A stretch of 64,000 nt of DNA from the NCBI GenBank assembly GCA_963678705.1, contig OY783205.1:14818001-14882000 (forward strand), in the 5' to 3' direction. The notes beneath the pieces are model-generated. The model did not search any database. It worked only from the letters and a program-made list of their open reading frames with translations, and had not been told where the DNA came from. This stretch comes from Panorpa germanica. Lineage: Eukaryota > Arthropoda > Insecta > Mecoptera > Panorpidae. Within the stretch, counting starts at the first letter, position 1. Each line of letters begins with the position of its first letter. This document shows positions 46,863-57,585 of this stretch, piece by piece. The position numbers and the translations under genes are program-made.

Positions 46863-48117
46863 TCTTACACATTTTGTTTATCAGAAAATAATCTTATCAT
46901 CTTTCATTTCGAGATGAAATCCTTATTTCACTGGGCTAATGAGCCGCCGGAAGCTGTTGGCCTAGCTTTTTGGTCGGCGTTCTCGTTGTCCCTTAATCCC
47001 CTTATGCAATGCTATCCAAATTACTTTCTCTTTGTCATAATAAATGTCAATCGTAATTTAGAAAAAACAGTTTTAAAAATATTTTATTTGATTAAAGCTC
47101 TCATAATTGAACAATGAAAACCAAAGCAAGGATACTGTACTGCACTGCCAGTATTAATAGAACACTCGTATACAAAATATTCTGATTTGTCTCGTAATTG
47201 GGAAACTCCAGATTCCAGATGTTATTCTTGTACGCAACGCATCGTAGCCCAGCGCAACGCAACGCAGAACGCATTACGTTCCGCCACATCTGTTTGTGAA
47301 ATCTTTCTAATTCCCACGATCATTAGGTATTAGACATTAGACATTCGACATGGGTACGTCCAATGTGGCTGCCAAATTTACTCAATTTTATGAATATTGT
47401 CTTGCATATATTAGTTGACTGAATATATTTTAGTCATTGCTAATAATATTCAAATTTTATAATTGGTTTGTGAAGCATAACTGAATTTAATATTTGTATC
47501 TCCTTGAGTATATAGTAATAAATCTAACCAAACCTCATATATTCAATTATTTTTATTCAATTCACAGTATTATAGAAGTTATTATTGAAATTGTCGTTTT
47601 GGTCATTTAATAATTAAACGGACAAAAATTTATAATTTATAAACTGATTGACTACTATCTAAAAGAAAATAATAGTCTTTTTAACTCTTCAAAAAGTAAT
47701 AATAACATCTACTAAAGAAAGAACCTCCACCTCAATACTGCACATGTAAAAGGCCATCCATAAATTACGTCACAACAACAAATTTCCTACGATTCATATA
47801 AATATATAGAATCTATAAAACTCCACGAGACATCAAACTAAGTTTATTATATTCAAAATTTTCCAATCACTGTCGGTAAAAGTATTGTAACACTCCCGAG
47901 TCGAAATTTTGATCCTACTGACGACCTAAAAGAACCCGTTTCTGGAATATTTTACATAGGATTTTTGCTCCTGCTTTGGCCCTACATGTGGCAGTTATCG
48001 GACAAATTACGATGTTTAGGGTCAAATGAGGGTGACATTCAAAACCGCATATAAACTTAGCCACGCCCTAGAACCCGACTACATATTTTGAATTACGCGT
48101 TGTTGCCGTGTCGGCGA
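46863..48117. other. No gene recognised
   Basis: Unassigned. It contains the CATCCATAAATTACGTCAC word at 47754-47772. Confidence 0.4.

Positions 48118-48148
<31 letters not shown>
48118..48148. repeat. (AT)n microsatellite
   Basis: About 30 bp of alternating AT. Confidence 0.9.
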
Positions 48149-48152
<4 letters not shown>

Positions 48153-48184
48153 TGTATATAGTTTGGCCGATGCATAAATGTATG

Positions 48185-48518
48185 GTACACACTAGTGCGA
48201 CATAAACGTGCGACACTAATAAAACCCTTACTTATGCTATTTTTTAAAATTCTACGTAATATTTTTATTAAACAAAAATGTTTCAATTCTCAGTCGGAAC
48301 ATCTAAAGAAATTAAGGTTTTGAATGTAATTTCGAACGGAAAGGTCGAGTACCTACTTTGTCTCTAGTATAATCTCATTGTGCGTTGACGTTTTCTTTAG
48401 TTGTGTTTAGTAAATAAATAAGAATTATTGAAAATGTTGTTCAAATAGACAAATGAAATAGACCTGAACAATATGAAAGCTTCCGTGGTATGAAGTTGCA
48501 TGTCGCACTAGTGTGGAC
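48185..48518. mobile_element. MITE with CACACTAGTGCGACAT termini
   Basis: 334 bp. Left end GTACACACTAGTGCGACATA, right end complement GTCCACACTAGTGCGACATG. Inner sequence AT-rich, non-coding. Target duplication not resolved. Confidence 0.65.
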
Positions 48519-48599
48519 GCGTTGTACAACTACTTACAATATATGTTAAGTAATATGTATGTGTACATAACTGGTATACTCGTTCGTGTGACACTCTGT

Positions 48600-49375
48600 A
48601 AATACTTAGTACAAGCGAGTGTAGCGAAAGCAGTGAGCGAAATGAATATTGGCCAGTTATTAAAGGGAGGCAGCGAAGGAAGGAGGTGGATGGCGGAAAT
48701 AGAAAAAAGGAAAGAAAAAACAGGACAATAAATAAGCTCGTAGGCGGGTTGCATAAAGAATATGAAGAGAGAGGAAGTACTAAAAGAGGCAGAGAAGGGA
48801 AACAGGAGAAAGGAAGAAGTAGCGAGGAAACAGTTAAACTTCAGTCCAGAAAAATAGATTTCGGAAAGGAGATAAGGACAAGAGGTGGATGACGGAGATA
48901 GAGACATTAATAAAAAAGTAAAGTAAGAGAGTCAAGAAGAAATAGTAAAGGAAGAGAGTCAAGAAGAAATAGTAAAGTAAGAGAGTCAAGAGGAAATAGT
49001 AAAAATAGAGCGTTTATGCCTGTAATAGACATAAGTGGAGAAGTGAAAACGAATAGAGAAGGCAGGAAGGATAGTGAAAAGATAATAGAGGGTTTGTCGA
49101 GAGGAGACAAGGAAGGCAAGAGGTGATAGATGAAGATACAGGCAATAAGGAAGGAGAAGCAGGAAACGGTGTAAATAAAGGAGGAGTAGGGGACATGAAG
49201 AGAGAGGATCAAGAAAAGAAGAAACAGAAAGTACTATTCGAAGTAGTAATGGTCTAGAATAGTTTAAGTTTAGTTTTTTTAACTTTGAATTTATATGAAA
49301 TGCAATAAGAAATATAATAATGTAGATTGTAAAGCCGAAAGGCACACAATTACTATAATAAATAAATAATAATAC
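48600..49375 (+). mobile_element. LINE 3' fragment, purine-rich family, with tandem repeat
   Basis: Begins in codons NIGQLLKGGSEGRRWMAEIE followed by KRKEKTG, matching the tails at 31246 and, reversed, 61245. A purine-rich 3' region homologous to 35100-35350 follows. The 3' end is GATTGTAAAGCCGAAAGGC with an ATAAATAAATAATAATA tail. Within it, 48917-48997 is three 27-bp tandem units. Confidence 0.6.
48917..48997 (+). repeat. 27-bp tandem repeat, three units
   Basis: Units start at 48917, 48944 and 48971, with AGTAAAGTAAGAGAGTCAAG at their head and one or two differences between units. A partial fourth unit follows. Confidence 0.9.
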
Positions 49376-50230
49376 TTAGTACACAATAGCATAGACATAA
49401 ATTATAAAACTATTAATAAAACATAATTAACTGCTTTTAAATGAATTCCATAAATATTTTTAATTATTTTAATTGATAGTGTCTCGCTCTCGCGTCTGTT
49501 TATTATTAATTATCCTGTACGTCACGAAACAGGTATTTAATTGCATTTCTATTATATAGTCATTTAAATGAATGTAATTTTCTATAATTACCAAAGTTTT
49601 ATAATTTGAATAATATGTGTAGTTAGTAGTAATAAAAAACTAGTCTGGCTCATAGCACGAAGAGTACTTTAGATATATACCTGAGAAGTATACCTATAGG
49701 TGCATCATCACTGATGCAATATTAATTATTAACGTGTGTTACGTTTTATATTCATAAAATAAAAACCAGTTTTCTAGTCTATATTACATTATTTGATGTT
49801 TCATGCAATTTATTTCTTGTCATACGTCACATGTTTCATGGATGACCTTTTTTAACAATAAAAATTCACTTGCATTTTATCACTGTTAAATTCCTGTGCA
49901 TCCGGTGCAACCACCGCATAATGCTTCCTCGCACTGGAACAGACTACGGGTGTCGGCGACTATTGTGAGTATTTCTACATAAGAGTCTGTCTCTACTTTA
50001 ATGTTTATCAATATTAAGTATCTATATCTTTTTCCGATCATCTGTCCATGATGTCCATGCAGTCGCCGCCAATCTCAATCAACATGGTTTTTTGTGCGAC
50101 CATGACAACTATATTGTAAACGTACGCAGTTCGTTTGTGTGTACGAGATCATGAACAGAGGGTCGAAGAAAGAGAAAAATGATACAGATGTAAAATATAA
50201 ACTTTTATTTCTTCCAAGATAGTGGTATTT
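49376..50230. other. No gene recognised
   Basis: Unassigned. Confidence 0.4.
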
Positions 50231-50361
50231 TGGACAACACAGTGAGCGAGATTGATTAATTGATAAAAGCATTGAAGCTCTAACTGTTGTGATTTCGGGT
50301 TTGATCTTGGGTTGAATCAGAGATATATTTTTCCGGTTTGGTTGTTATCAAGGTAAATTAA
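50231..50361 (+). repeat. SINE 5'-half fragment
   Basis: GGACAACACAGTGAGCGAG, then a B-box-like GGGTTTGATCTTGG and CCGGTTTGGTTGT, match the 5' half of the SINE at 32739. Confidence 0.5.
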
Positions 50362-50365
50362 AATG

Positions 50366-50965
50366 TATACAGGGTGTCCAAAAATTCAACGATAAGCGGG
50401 CACCAGAGGGTGGTCCTGCTCATGACTACACGAGAAAAAGAGAAAAAAAAATTTATCTCATTCTGTTTAGAAATTACAAAAAAAAATAAAAATCTTTCGA
50501 AAATTGAAACACAAGACCACAATTTTTCAAATATTTCGGATTTTTTTTTTTTTGTGTCGGCAACCTAAATAGCACTGCTATCCACCACAACCATTAAAAA
50601 TCCCAGAATGCTAGTAGTTTTTACACAAAAATCAATCAAATTTATTTTTTTCCCTAAAATTTCTAAAGCTTTTTACTTTCAGTCCGCTTTAACTCATCGT
50701 GGTGTAAAAAAAAAGGTTGAACACTAACATTTTGCAACATTTACTATAATGTAAATAAACTATTAAATATATAAGATAAATGAAAAATTGTTTGTACCAT
50801 TTGTCTTAATTCATTCAACAATAAAAAACCTCTTTTGGGTATTGTAAAAGAGATAACTATCAACAACAACAATTTATGAAATTTGGTTCTTGTTTAGAAA
50901 TAGTATGTATAATTTTTTTTTATTGCTAGTTTTTCTGGAGTATTATACCATTTTGGAATCCTGAT
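50366..50965. mobile_element. Candidate TIR element with ACAGGGTGTCC end
   Basis: Left end TATACAGGGTGTCCAAAAAT. The complement of the right end, GTATCAGGATTCCAAAATGG, is similar with several changes. Interior AT-rich with long A and T runs. Abuts the family A element at 50968. Confidence 0.35.
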
Positions 50966-51984
50966 ACCCCAGTAAACAATTTGGTGAAGTGTCCTATTTA
51001 GTGACGTTCGAGTCACTCGTACAATTTTATTCTAACGCTTTACAAGTTCGAAGCAACAACACAGAAACCAATTTTAGTTAAAATTTATTCCCTACCTGTC
51101 AAGATTTTGTGAAATAAAATCTGATGTATGTAGTCTTAGCAAGTTCGTTAATAGTTCAAAAGTGGTACACAAAAGTCGCTTTTAGTTAAAATTCATTCTC
51201 TACTTGTCACAGATTTTTCATAATAATATTCTTTCTTTTTCCAACATCATTCATTAAGTATTTCTGTTCCTTTCACACATCGATATATTTTTTATAACTT
51301 CACATTCAGTTCATTTATTACAAAGTACAATTAAAGTGAGAGAGAAACGAGATGTGTTAGACAAGCAAAATATATTTTTCACCGTTACACTTGTATACTT
51401 ATAAAGTATTTTGTTCAGGACAGTATGTATAAAGTATATGCTATCCTTTTTCAACAAATATTTCTTTAATGGTAATAGTCAGACGCTGTCTCCCTCCATC
51501 CCCAAATATCTATCCAGCGTTGTTAAGACAGAGCTTTTAAACCTAACGCAGAGCTGCCGATCGTAGATTTTTAAATCACCAGAACAATGTAAAAAACTAA
51601 TATAACCAGAATTGTTAAAGATGAAAAATATTCATTAAAAAAACGATAAACGATCCGTACTAAAGATTACATCAATTTATTTCTTAATTTAAATATTTAT
51701 ATTTTGCAAAATCTAAAAGTAGAATCGATTAAGTTTTATACCCCTGAAGTACAAGTAGCGCCAACTAGCGATAACAAATGCTCGTCCTAGCTATTATCTC
51801 TGGTCCTAGAGTCCTGTCAGTTACTAAGTTTCTTTGTGTAATATTTTGATAGTTTTGTGAAATAATATATGTTCTTAATCAGTTTTAATACTGCATTAAA
51901 AAAACAATAATATAAAATAGTGTTCAAAGAAATTATAAGTTTCTTAAATTAAATGTTTGGTAAGTACATATTTACATCTATACT

Positions 51985-52170
51985 AATATTATAAAGCGAC
52001 AGAGTTTGTTTGTTTGAACGCGCTAATCTCCGAAACTACTGGTTCGAATTGAATAATTCTTTTTGTGTTGGATAGTCCAGTTATCGAGGAAGGCTATAGG
52101 CTATATAACATCACGCTACGACCAATAGGAGCAAAGATATAGTGGTAAATGTGTAAAAAACGGGAGAAAT
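51985..52170 (+). repeat. 186-bp direct repeat, left copy
   Basis: Identical to 53957-54142. It begins AATATTATAAAGCGACAGAG and ends AACGGGAGAAAT. It flanks the ORF1-only LINE and behaves like an exceptionally long target duplication. Confidence 0.9.
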
Positions 52171-52366
52171 ATTATAAAGCACAATCGAGTAGTCATTCGA
52201 TACGTGATAGACGTGTTTTGTTTGTTTCCTTAAAATAATTTAATTGAACTAATATTATTAAATATACATATATATAAATTAATTAAAAAGTAAATTTAAA
52301 TTTAAAGTAAAATTGCATTATCTAAAATATTATTATTTTAATATTCAAATTTTCTGAATTTAAAAA

Positions 52367-53689
52367 ATGAATTTGAATTCTGAGGGGAAAGTGGGAGTTG
52401 ACCCCAATATAAATTTATACAATGAAGATAATTTAACTTTATCTTCTTATAAAATTATGATTCAGAAAGAAGATATTCTAAATGAAAAATATGGGATCAG
52501 TACATTAAAAACAGCAAAAATGCTATATAATTCAGAATATGGAAAAGATATTACAGAAATAAAGAAAATAGGGAAAAATAGAATAATGGCGGTATGTAAA
52601 AATCCTAAATCAGCTAATATGTTAGTGAAATTAAATAACAAGAAAACATCAGGAGTTGATATGTTTATACCAATGTTTTGGATTACAAGAATTGGAATTA
52701 TCAAAAATGTAGATATTGAATTTTCGGAGGAAGAATTAAAAGAAAACATTTATAGTGACCCGTATAAAATCCACTCCATCAGGAGATTAAAAAGGAGAGT
52801 GAAAGTTGAAGATGAAATTAAATATGAGGACTCTAGAAATATTATCATTTTCTTTGAAGGCCAAAATTTACCTCAATATATTTATATTTGGAATGCTAAA
52901 TTACCCTGTGAACCATTTATTAAAAATACGAGACAATGTTATAAATGTTTAAGATATAACCATACGGCCAATCAATGTAAAGGAAAGAGTAGATGTAGCA
53001 AATGTGGTTCAAATGAACATACGCTAAATTTATGTAAAAATGAAATTATAAAATGTGTAAATTGTGATGAAGAACATGATGCGACTGATAAAAATTGCAA
53101 AGAAAGAAAAAGGCAACAAGAAATAAAAATTTTAATGGGAAACAGAAATCTTAGTTATCAAGAAGCCGCTATTGAAATACCTCAAATTTGGAAAGACAAA
53201 AATTCGTATGCTGTAACTACAAAAAATAGATTTGATATATTATCTAATTATGAAAAGGACTTTCCTCAAAATTTAACAAGTCGTGAAAATAGTATACCAT
53301 CATATAAGCCAGCACCCATTAGAAAAAGAACATATTTAGATAGAAACTGTAAAAAGGAAAATATTAAAAAACAAAATAATATAAATGATAATAAAATTGA
53401 AACTAAACAGAATGAGAAAGAACAAAGTTTCATTAATTATATTACAAATTCTACACCTAGAACTTATAATACAAGGAACAATTACAGAAAAAATGAACAA
53501 GATAATGACGAGGAACAAACAGAAAATAATTCTCAGAGGTCCATAAAAGTACCAAAAATTCAATCCAACTCTAAATTATTAGTATCACAAAATTTTAGTG
53601 AAAATAAAAATGAAGAAAGAAATAAATTCATGACGGATTCAAATAAATTTTCTATATTTGAAAATATAGAAAGAGGAAGAAAAAAATAG
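52367..53689 (+). CDS. LINE ORF1 nucleic-acid-binding protein, intact
   Basis: A 440-codon open frame without interruption. Three zinc knuckles lie at residues 191-244: CYKCLRYNHTANQC, CSKCGSNEHTLNLC and CVNCDEEHDATDKNC, preceded by a region with INIS-like strand and helix pattern (FWITRIGIIKNVDIEF). The last 150 residues are Asn, Lys and Glu rich and probably disordered. In related LINEs such proteins coat the RNA. Here the partner ORF2 is deleted, so any movement would need ORF2 supplied in trans. The frame is very AT-rich, like its surroundings. It differs clearly in sequence from the Jockey ORF1 at 5737. Confidence 0.85.
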   Translation: MNLNSEGKVGVDPNINLYNEDNLTLSSYKIMIQKEDILNEKYGISTLKTAKMLYNSEYGKDITEIKKIGKNRIMAVCKNPKSANMLVKLNNKKTSGVDMFIPMFWITRIGIIKNVDIEFSEEELKENIYSDPYKIHSIRRLKRRVKVEDEIKYEDSRNIIIFFEGQNLPQYIYIWNAKLPCEPFIKNTRQCYKCLRYNHTANQCKGKSRCSKCGSNEHTLNLCKNEIIKCVNCDEEHDATDKNCKERKRQQEIKILMGNRNLSYQEAAIEIPQIWKDKNSYAVTTKNRFDILSNYEKDFPQNLTSRENSIPSYKPAPIRKRTYLDRNCKKENIKKQNNINDNKIETKQNEKEQSFINYITNSTPRTYNTRNNYRKNEQDNDEEQTENNSQRSIKVPKIQSNSKLLVSQNFSENKNEERNKFMTDSNKFSIFENIERGRKK

Positions 53690-53784
53690 CGAAATTATAA
53701 AAATAATATAATATAAGAGCATACATATTAGAGTAACATATAAAATTATAATTATTAAATAGCGTCTATTCGTAAATAAGGTTT

Positions 53785-53817
53785 CTAGAAATTGATATTA
53801 TACAGTGGAACGGACGG
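53785..53817 (+). pseudogene. ORF2 start stub (endonuclease motif I)
   Basis: Codons LEIDIIQWNGR correspond to the opening strand of the APE-type endonuclease (usual L.I.QWN.R). The very next bases are 3' UTR, so everything from here to the ORF2 end is deleted. No ATG is visible just upstream in this frame. Confidence 0.65.
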
Positions 53818-53956
53818 AAATTAATTAGTGAAATATTAAAATATTTATAAATTTGTAAAATTAAATTATAAATTATAAAAGATGTATTTAAAAAAGATTG
53901 TTGGTGGCTATGACGAAAGAAAGTCAAGGCAAATAAGTGAATAAATATAAAAAAAA

Positions 53957-54142
53957 AATATTATAAAGCGACAGAGTTTGTTTGTTTGAACGCGCTAATC
54001 TCCGAAACTACTGGTTCGAATTGAATAATTCTTTTTGTGTTGGATAGTCCAGTTATCGAGGAAGGCTATAGGCTATATAACATCACGCTACGACCAATAG
54101 GAGCAAAGATATAGTGGTAAATGTGTAAAAAACGGGAGAAAT
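53957..54142 (+). repeat. 186-bp direct repeat, right copy
   Basis: Base-for-base identical to 51985-52170. Preceded directly by the LINE A-rich tail and followed by TATTTCATCTTTGAAGCC. Confidence 0.9.
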
Positions 54143-54360
54143 TATTTCATCTTTGAAGCCTTCCGTTGCGTGCGCCGTGAAAACGGTTCAAGATACACAA
54201 AAAATATGTATTAAAGAATAATAGCTCTTTTAATGATCTAAAAAACAGTCCGCGATAGTATATGTCTATCTTTTAAGATTAACTCACAAAAACCGTTTTT
54301 ATGGTATTTCAACAAAAAACTTTAAAGATTACAATGATAAATAACTCACAAACAAAACCA

Positions 54361-54480
54361 ACTCGCTCTCTGCGCTGGCCGGCGCGGCGGGAGAGAGGCG
54401 GTGCTTGCGGGCAAGCCGGGAGGGGGGTGTAGCTCAACGAGATACCATGCCGCGCGGGTCACTCGCGCGGTCGGCTCCCT
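54361..54480. other. GC-rich island with hairpins in Helitron DNA
   Basis: About 120 bp that are strongly GC-rich in otherwise AT-rich DNA. Contains the perfect stem GCTTGCGGGCAAGC at about 54404 and CCGCGCG...CGCGCGG at about 54450. No coding or RNA-gene assignment. Confidence 0.6.
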
Positions 54481-54654
54481 ACTGAACGGTTGAATGCAGC
54501 GCTAATTTGTTTATGCGATATAATTATCATCGTAATATTACTTTTTAAACACAGTTTCATTTTTTAGTTGTTTTCTATATAGTAGGTACTTTATTTGTTT
54601 TAGGATAGTATTTAGTTACACAATAATAACACTTTTTTGTTTTTATGCAGATTA

Positions 54655-55008
54655 TCTTAATATATATAAATTACGTGTCACTGTGTTGTCCGCTATGGAC
54701 TCCTAAACTACTTAACCGATTTTAATGAAATTTGTACACCGTGTGCAGTTTGACCCAACTTGAAAGATAGGATAGCTTACATCTTAATTTATTTATCTTA
54801 TTGCTAATTATTTGTCTATTAATTATCTGTATATGACATATGACATCGGGCGACGATGATGGCGACATCTGTTGACTAGATTGAGTAAATATTCTGTTGA
54901 GTAAATCGAAATCTGTTGACTAGATTGAGTAAATATTCAATAGATGGCGCTATGTAATGTAATATGACAAAAACGTTAGTCACAGCAACGCGTGGCCGGG
55001 ACAGCTAG
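54655..55008 (+). mobile_element. Short Helitron
   Basis: 354 bp starting TCTTAATATATATAAATTAC and ending GGCCGGGACAGCTAG, with A before and T after, as Helitrons insert between A and T and end in CTRR. It has the ACTCCTAAACTACTTAACCG then GATTTTAATGAAATTTG words common in arthropod Helitrons. An internal ~28-bp duplication with CTGTTGACTAGATTGAGTAA lies at about 54869 and 54912. Non-coding. Confidence 0.7.
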
Positions 55009-55833
55009 TATTTACATAATACATATATATTCAGTCGCCATTTTATGAAGCATCTTATATACGTTTCTTCATCTACATATATTTCAACATTTTTCATTCA
55101 GAAATTTGTTTTAATTTTTCTTTTATATTTCAGACACAAAATTAGACGGTACCCAAAAATTGTTGTAAGGAGAAATAAGAAGAACTTAATTACAAATCAA
55201 GATTTGATCTACTGATTTGATTTGATTACTGGTAAATAAAATGGTACCCTTACAAGATATTATTTATAAGAGTTATTACTATATAAATATGTAAAGTACA
55301 TTTAATTTCATTTTCAGAAACTGTCTCCTAGATAAAACTAAAGCTAAAGTTCAAGCCCAGTGTATATTCAAGTATATAGAATAGTTAGTGTATGATTAAT
55401 TAATGTTTAACAATGTAGACTAATGTTATATTGACAATTGATCAAAAATAATGCTGTAAATAAATTAAATTTAATAAAATATTAATAAAATTCTTACATA
55501 AAGTTATTGTTTTTTTTCATTATAAATTTGTTTTCTAATAAAAATCGATTTTATTTTTCAAAATAAATACTCTGTTTAAACTTCCCGCTTAATTTTAATG
55601 TAATTTCTCTGTCCAATCACAGCAGGGCATAAATTATAATTTATAACTCCGGTCATAAATCATAAACCGACTCCGCTTTTAATTCACCAGTGAACCGTCG
55701 TTGCAATGTCTGTAGCTCATAAATAGGCCATTTCCTATGAACGAGTGAATAGAAAACGAACACGTTCCAGACAAAAAACTCATGATATGTAATCGAAATT
55801 AAGTAGAATTTACTCCAAAATGTTTACTGGGAC

Positions 55834-57585
55834 CTATAATCCTGGAATCCGTATACCAATAATATGGAACATTTCTATCCAAACATGCATGTATGGACGT
55901 AGGGTTACGCGTTTCATTCATAAATCAAGTGCGATAACTGCTTGCCATGTTGCTTACCATAATACGCCTCTGGTCATCAGTACCGTTTCGTATTTATTTA
56001 TTTTCTTTAACAAAGAAGTTACTTTCGCTTCTGAATAGCAGAATAATTACACCTTTATGCAGATACAATGAATATTTATTTGAATACTCTCTATCTGGCT
56101 ATTCAAAGACAAATGATGTTTTCACTATTGGAGCATGTCCACAGATTTAGATTTCTACATCAAATTTCGAGGCTAAGATTATTGTTTGTTTGTTTACCTC
56201 TGATAAACACGTTTATTGATTTTCTTTCTTCAATTAGAGAACATTTTCTAGGTCCAGACCAGTACTGAGTAGTGGGCAGGGGGGAATGTCTGGTGAGCAG
56301 ATCGTATTAAAAAGATGTATTGACTCAGCCGTCTACAGTGGAGTAATTAACATTTCGTTTAATTTATATTAAAAAATAATTAATTTACGAGTATACAAAT
56401 ACCTTTATTAAACGTAATTAAACTAAATTAAATATAAAGCATAAAGTATCATTCCCACTCACTGCTTTAATTTAATTTTGTATTTTTTATTTAATTCAAA
56501 TTGTTTAGCATATGACAATACGCGTAGTCATTCATAGTACCATTTTTAATATAAGTTATTTTTTAAGTTATCTTAGTTATTTTAGAAGCTTACAACGTCC
56601 AATGCTTTTAAGTAAAAATACTAAATAAAAAAAACAGAACAGTGGTATTTTTCTTTACTTTCCTAAATATCTTCAAAATTGTGTCAAGAGTTTTTCGTGT
56701 ATAATAGAAAATTATTGGCCGCTCAGAAGTTTTACATGCTTCAAATGGGTTGTGAGCCTGAAAATTGCTAACTGTGTTATTAATTATCTCAGATTCTAAA
56801 CTGTCAAAAATTCTGTAACTTCGAGTAAACGTTCTTAAGTATCATTCCCATTCACTGTTTTAATTTTATTTTGTATTTAATGCATGTTCATCCCCAGTAC
56901 AATTTTTAATTACATTTTTTTTCAGAACCAATGTTTCAATGGTCCTATATTTCTAAATTAAAAAAAAACTATATTATATTATAACCTCCAAAATGTGTTA
57001 ATCTGACCAAATGAATTTATATTTACAAGTAGAATTTATATTTAAAAGAAGTTTAATGTCAGTTTGTCAAAAATAAAGTAGTAAAAACCATTTCTATTAC
57101 TAATTATTATTAAAAATAGCAATTTTAATTATTTCACCCTCAATTTTGTCCAACTGTTGAAATGTCCAAATTTATATTACTAAAGACGCATGCGCACCAA
57201 CCAAATTAACTAAACTCAAATTAAAACCCGAATGTCACTAGGAATGCCTATTCTGAAAACCTGAAATCTATATATAAAACAGTAAATTAAATATCAAAAC
57301 AGTGAGTAGCTAAGATAACGCCTTATCTTAGCTGCTATATAATTTTATTTTTAATTTAAAATTAAAATATATAGCATGTGACAGAGTTCATTAGTGAGAC
57401 AATTTCGAATACGGTGTTTTAATATATAGCCGAAAATAATATTCGACTTGTATGCTTTCCAGAGGTATTCGACAAGTTTATTTCCATTATAATCAATAGC
57501 GGATTTCACGATAATCGTACAAGGTGCGCGCTTTGGCCCCATCTCGTATAACTAGTATGATTAGATACAAAATATTTCCCCTAAA
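55834..57585. other. No gene recognised
   Basis: Unassigned AT-rich DNA. 57430-57495 shares about 60 bp with 43505-43570. Confidence 0.4.

Larger units (their letters stand above)
52171..53956 (+). mobile_element. ORF1-only LINE (family 2) lacking ORF2
   Basis: A 5' UTR of about 196 bp, intact ORF1 at 52367-53689, a short intergenic part, the first codons of ORF2 (LEIDIIQWNGR, 53785-53817), then a direct join to the 3' UTR (from AAATTAATTAGTGAA) and an A-rich tail at 53945-53958. The 3' UTR matches 42710-42835 closely. About 2.5-3 kb of ORF2 must be missing, judged from usual LINE size. Structurally this parallels the HAL1 (half-L1) elements of mammals, but it belongs to an insect LINE. Confidence 0.8.
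51977..54654 (+). mobile_element. Helitron-type sequence, 5' portion interrupted by a LINE
   Basis: Begins TCTATACTAATATTATAAAG then GTTTGTTTGTTTGAACGCG, a 5' terminus widespread in insect non-autonomous Helitrons, with A just before TC as expected. It runs to 52170, is interrupted by the LINE 52171-53956, and continues after the second copy of its 186-bp start, from 54143. Its own 3' end was not separated from that of 54655-55008. It includes the GC-rich patch at 54361-54480. Confidence 0.55.
50968..55831. mobile_element. Family A TIR element, 4.86-kb copy with nested insertions
   Basis: Bounded by CCCAGTAAACAATTTGG and CCAAAATGTTTACTGGG, with AC at 50966-50967 and 55832-55833. The outer 780 bp (left) and 200 bp (right) match the 1.03-kb element at 11379-12411 in reverse. 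The interior from about 51746 to 55635 is absent from that copy. It holds about 850 bp of unassigned DNA with splice-like signals plus the Helitron/LINE block at 51977-55008. Confidence 0.8.

Noticed and set aside
52462-52749. Minus-strand frame opposite the second LINE ORF1
   Set aside because: Shadow of the real plus-strand coding region with zinc knuckles.
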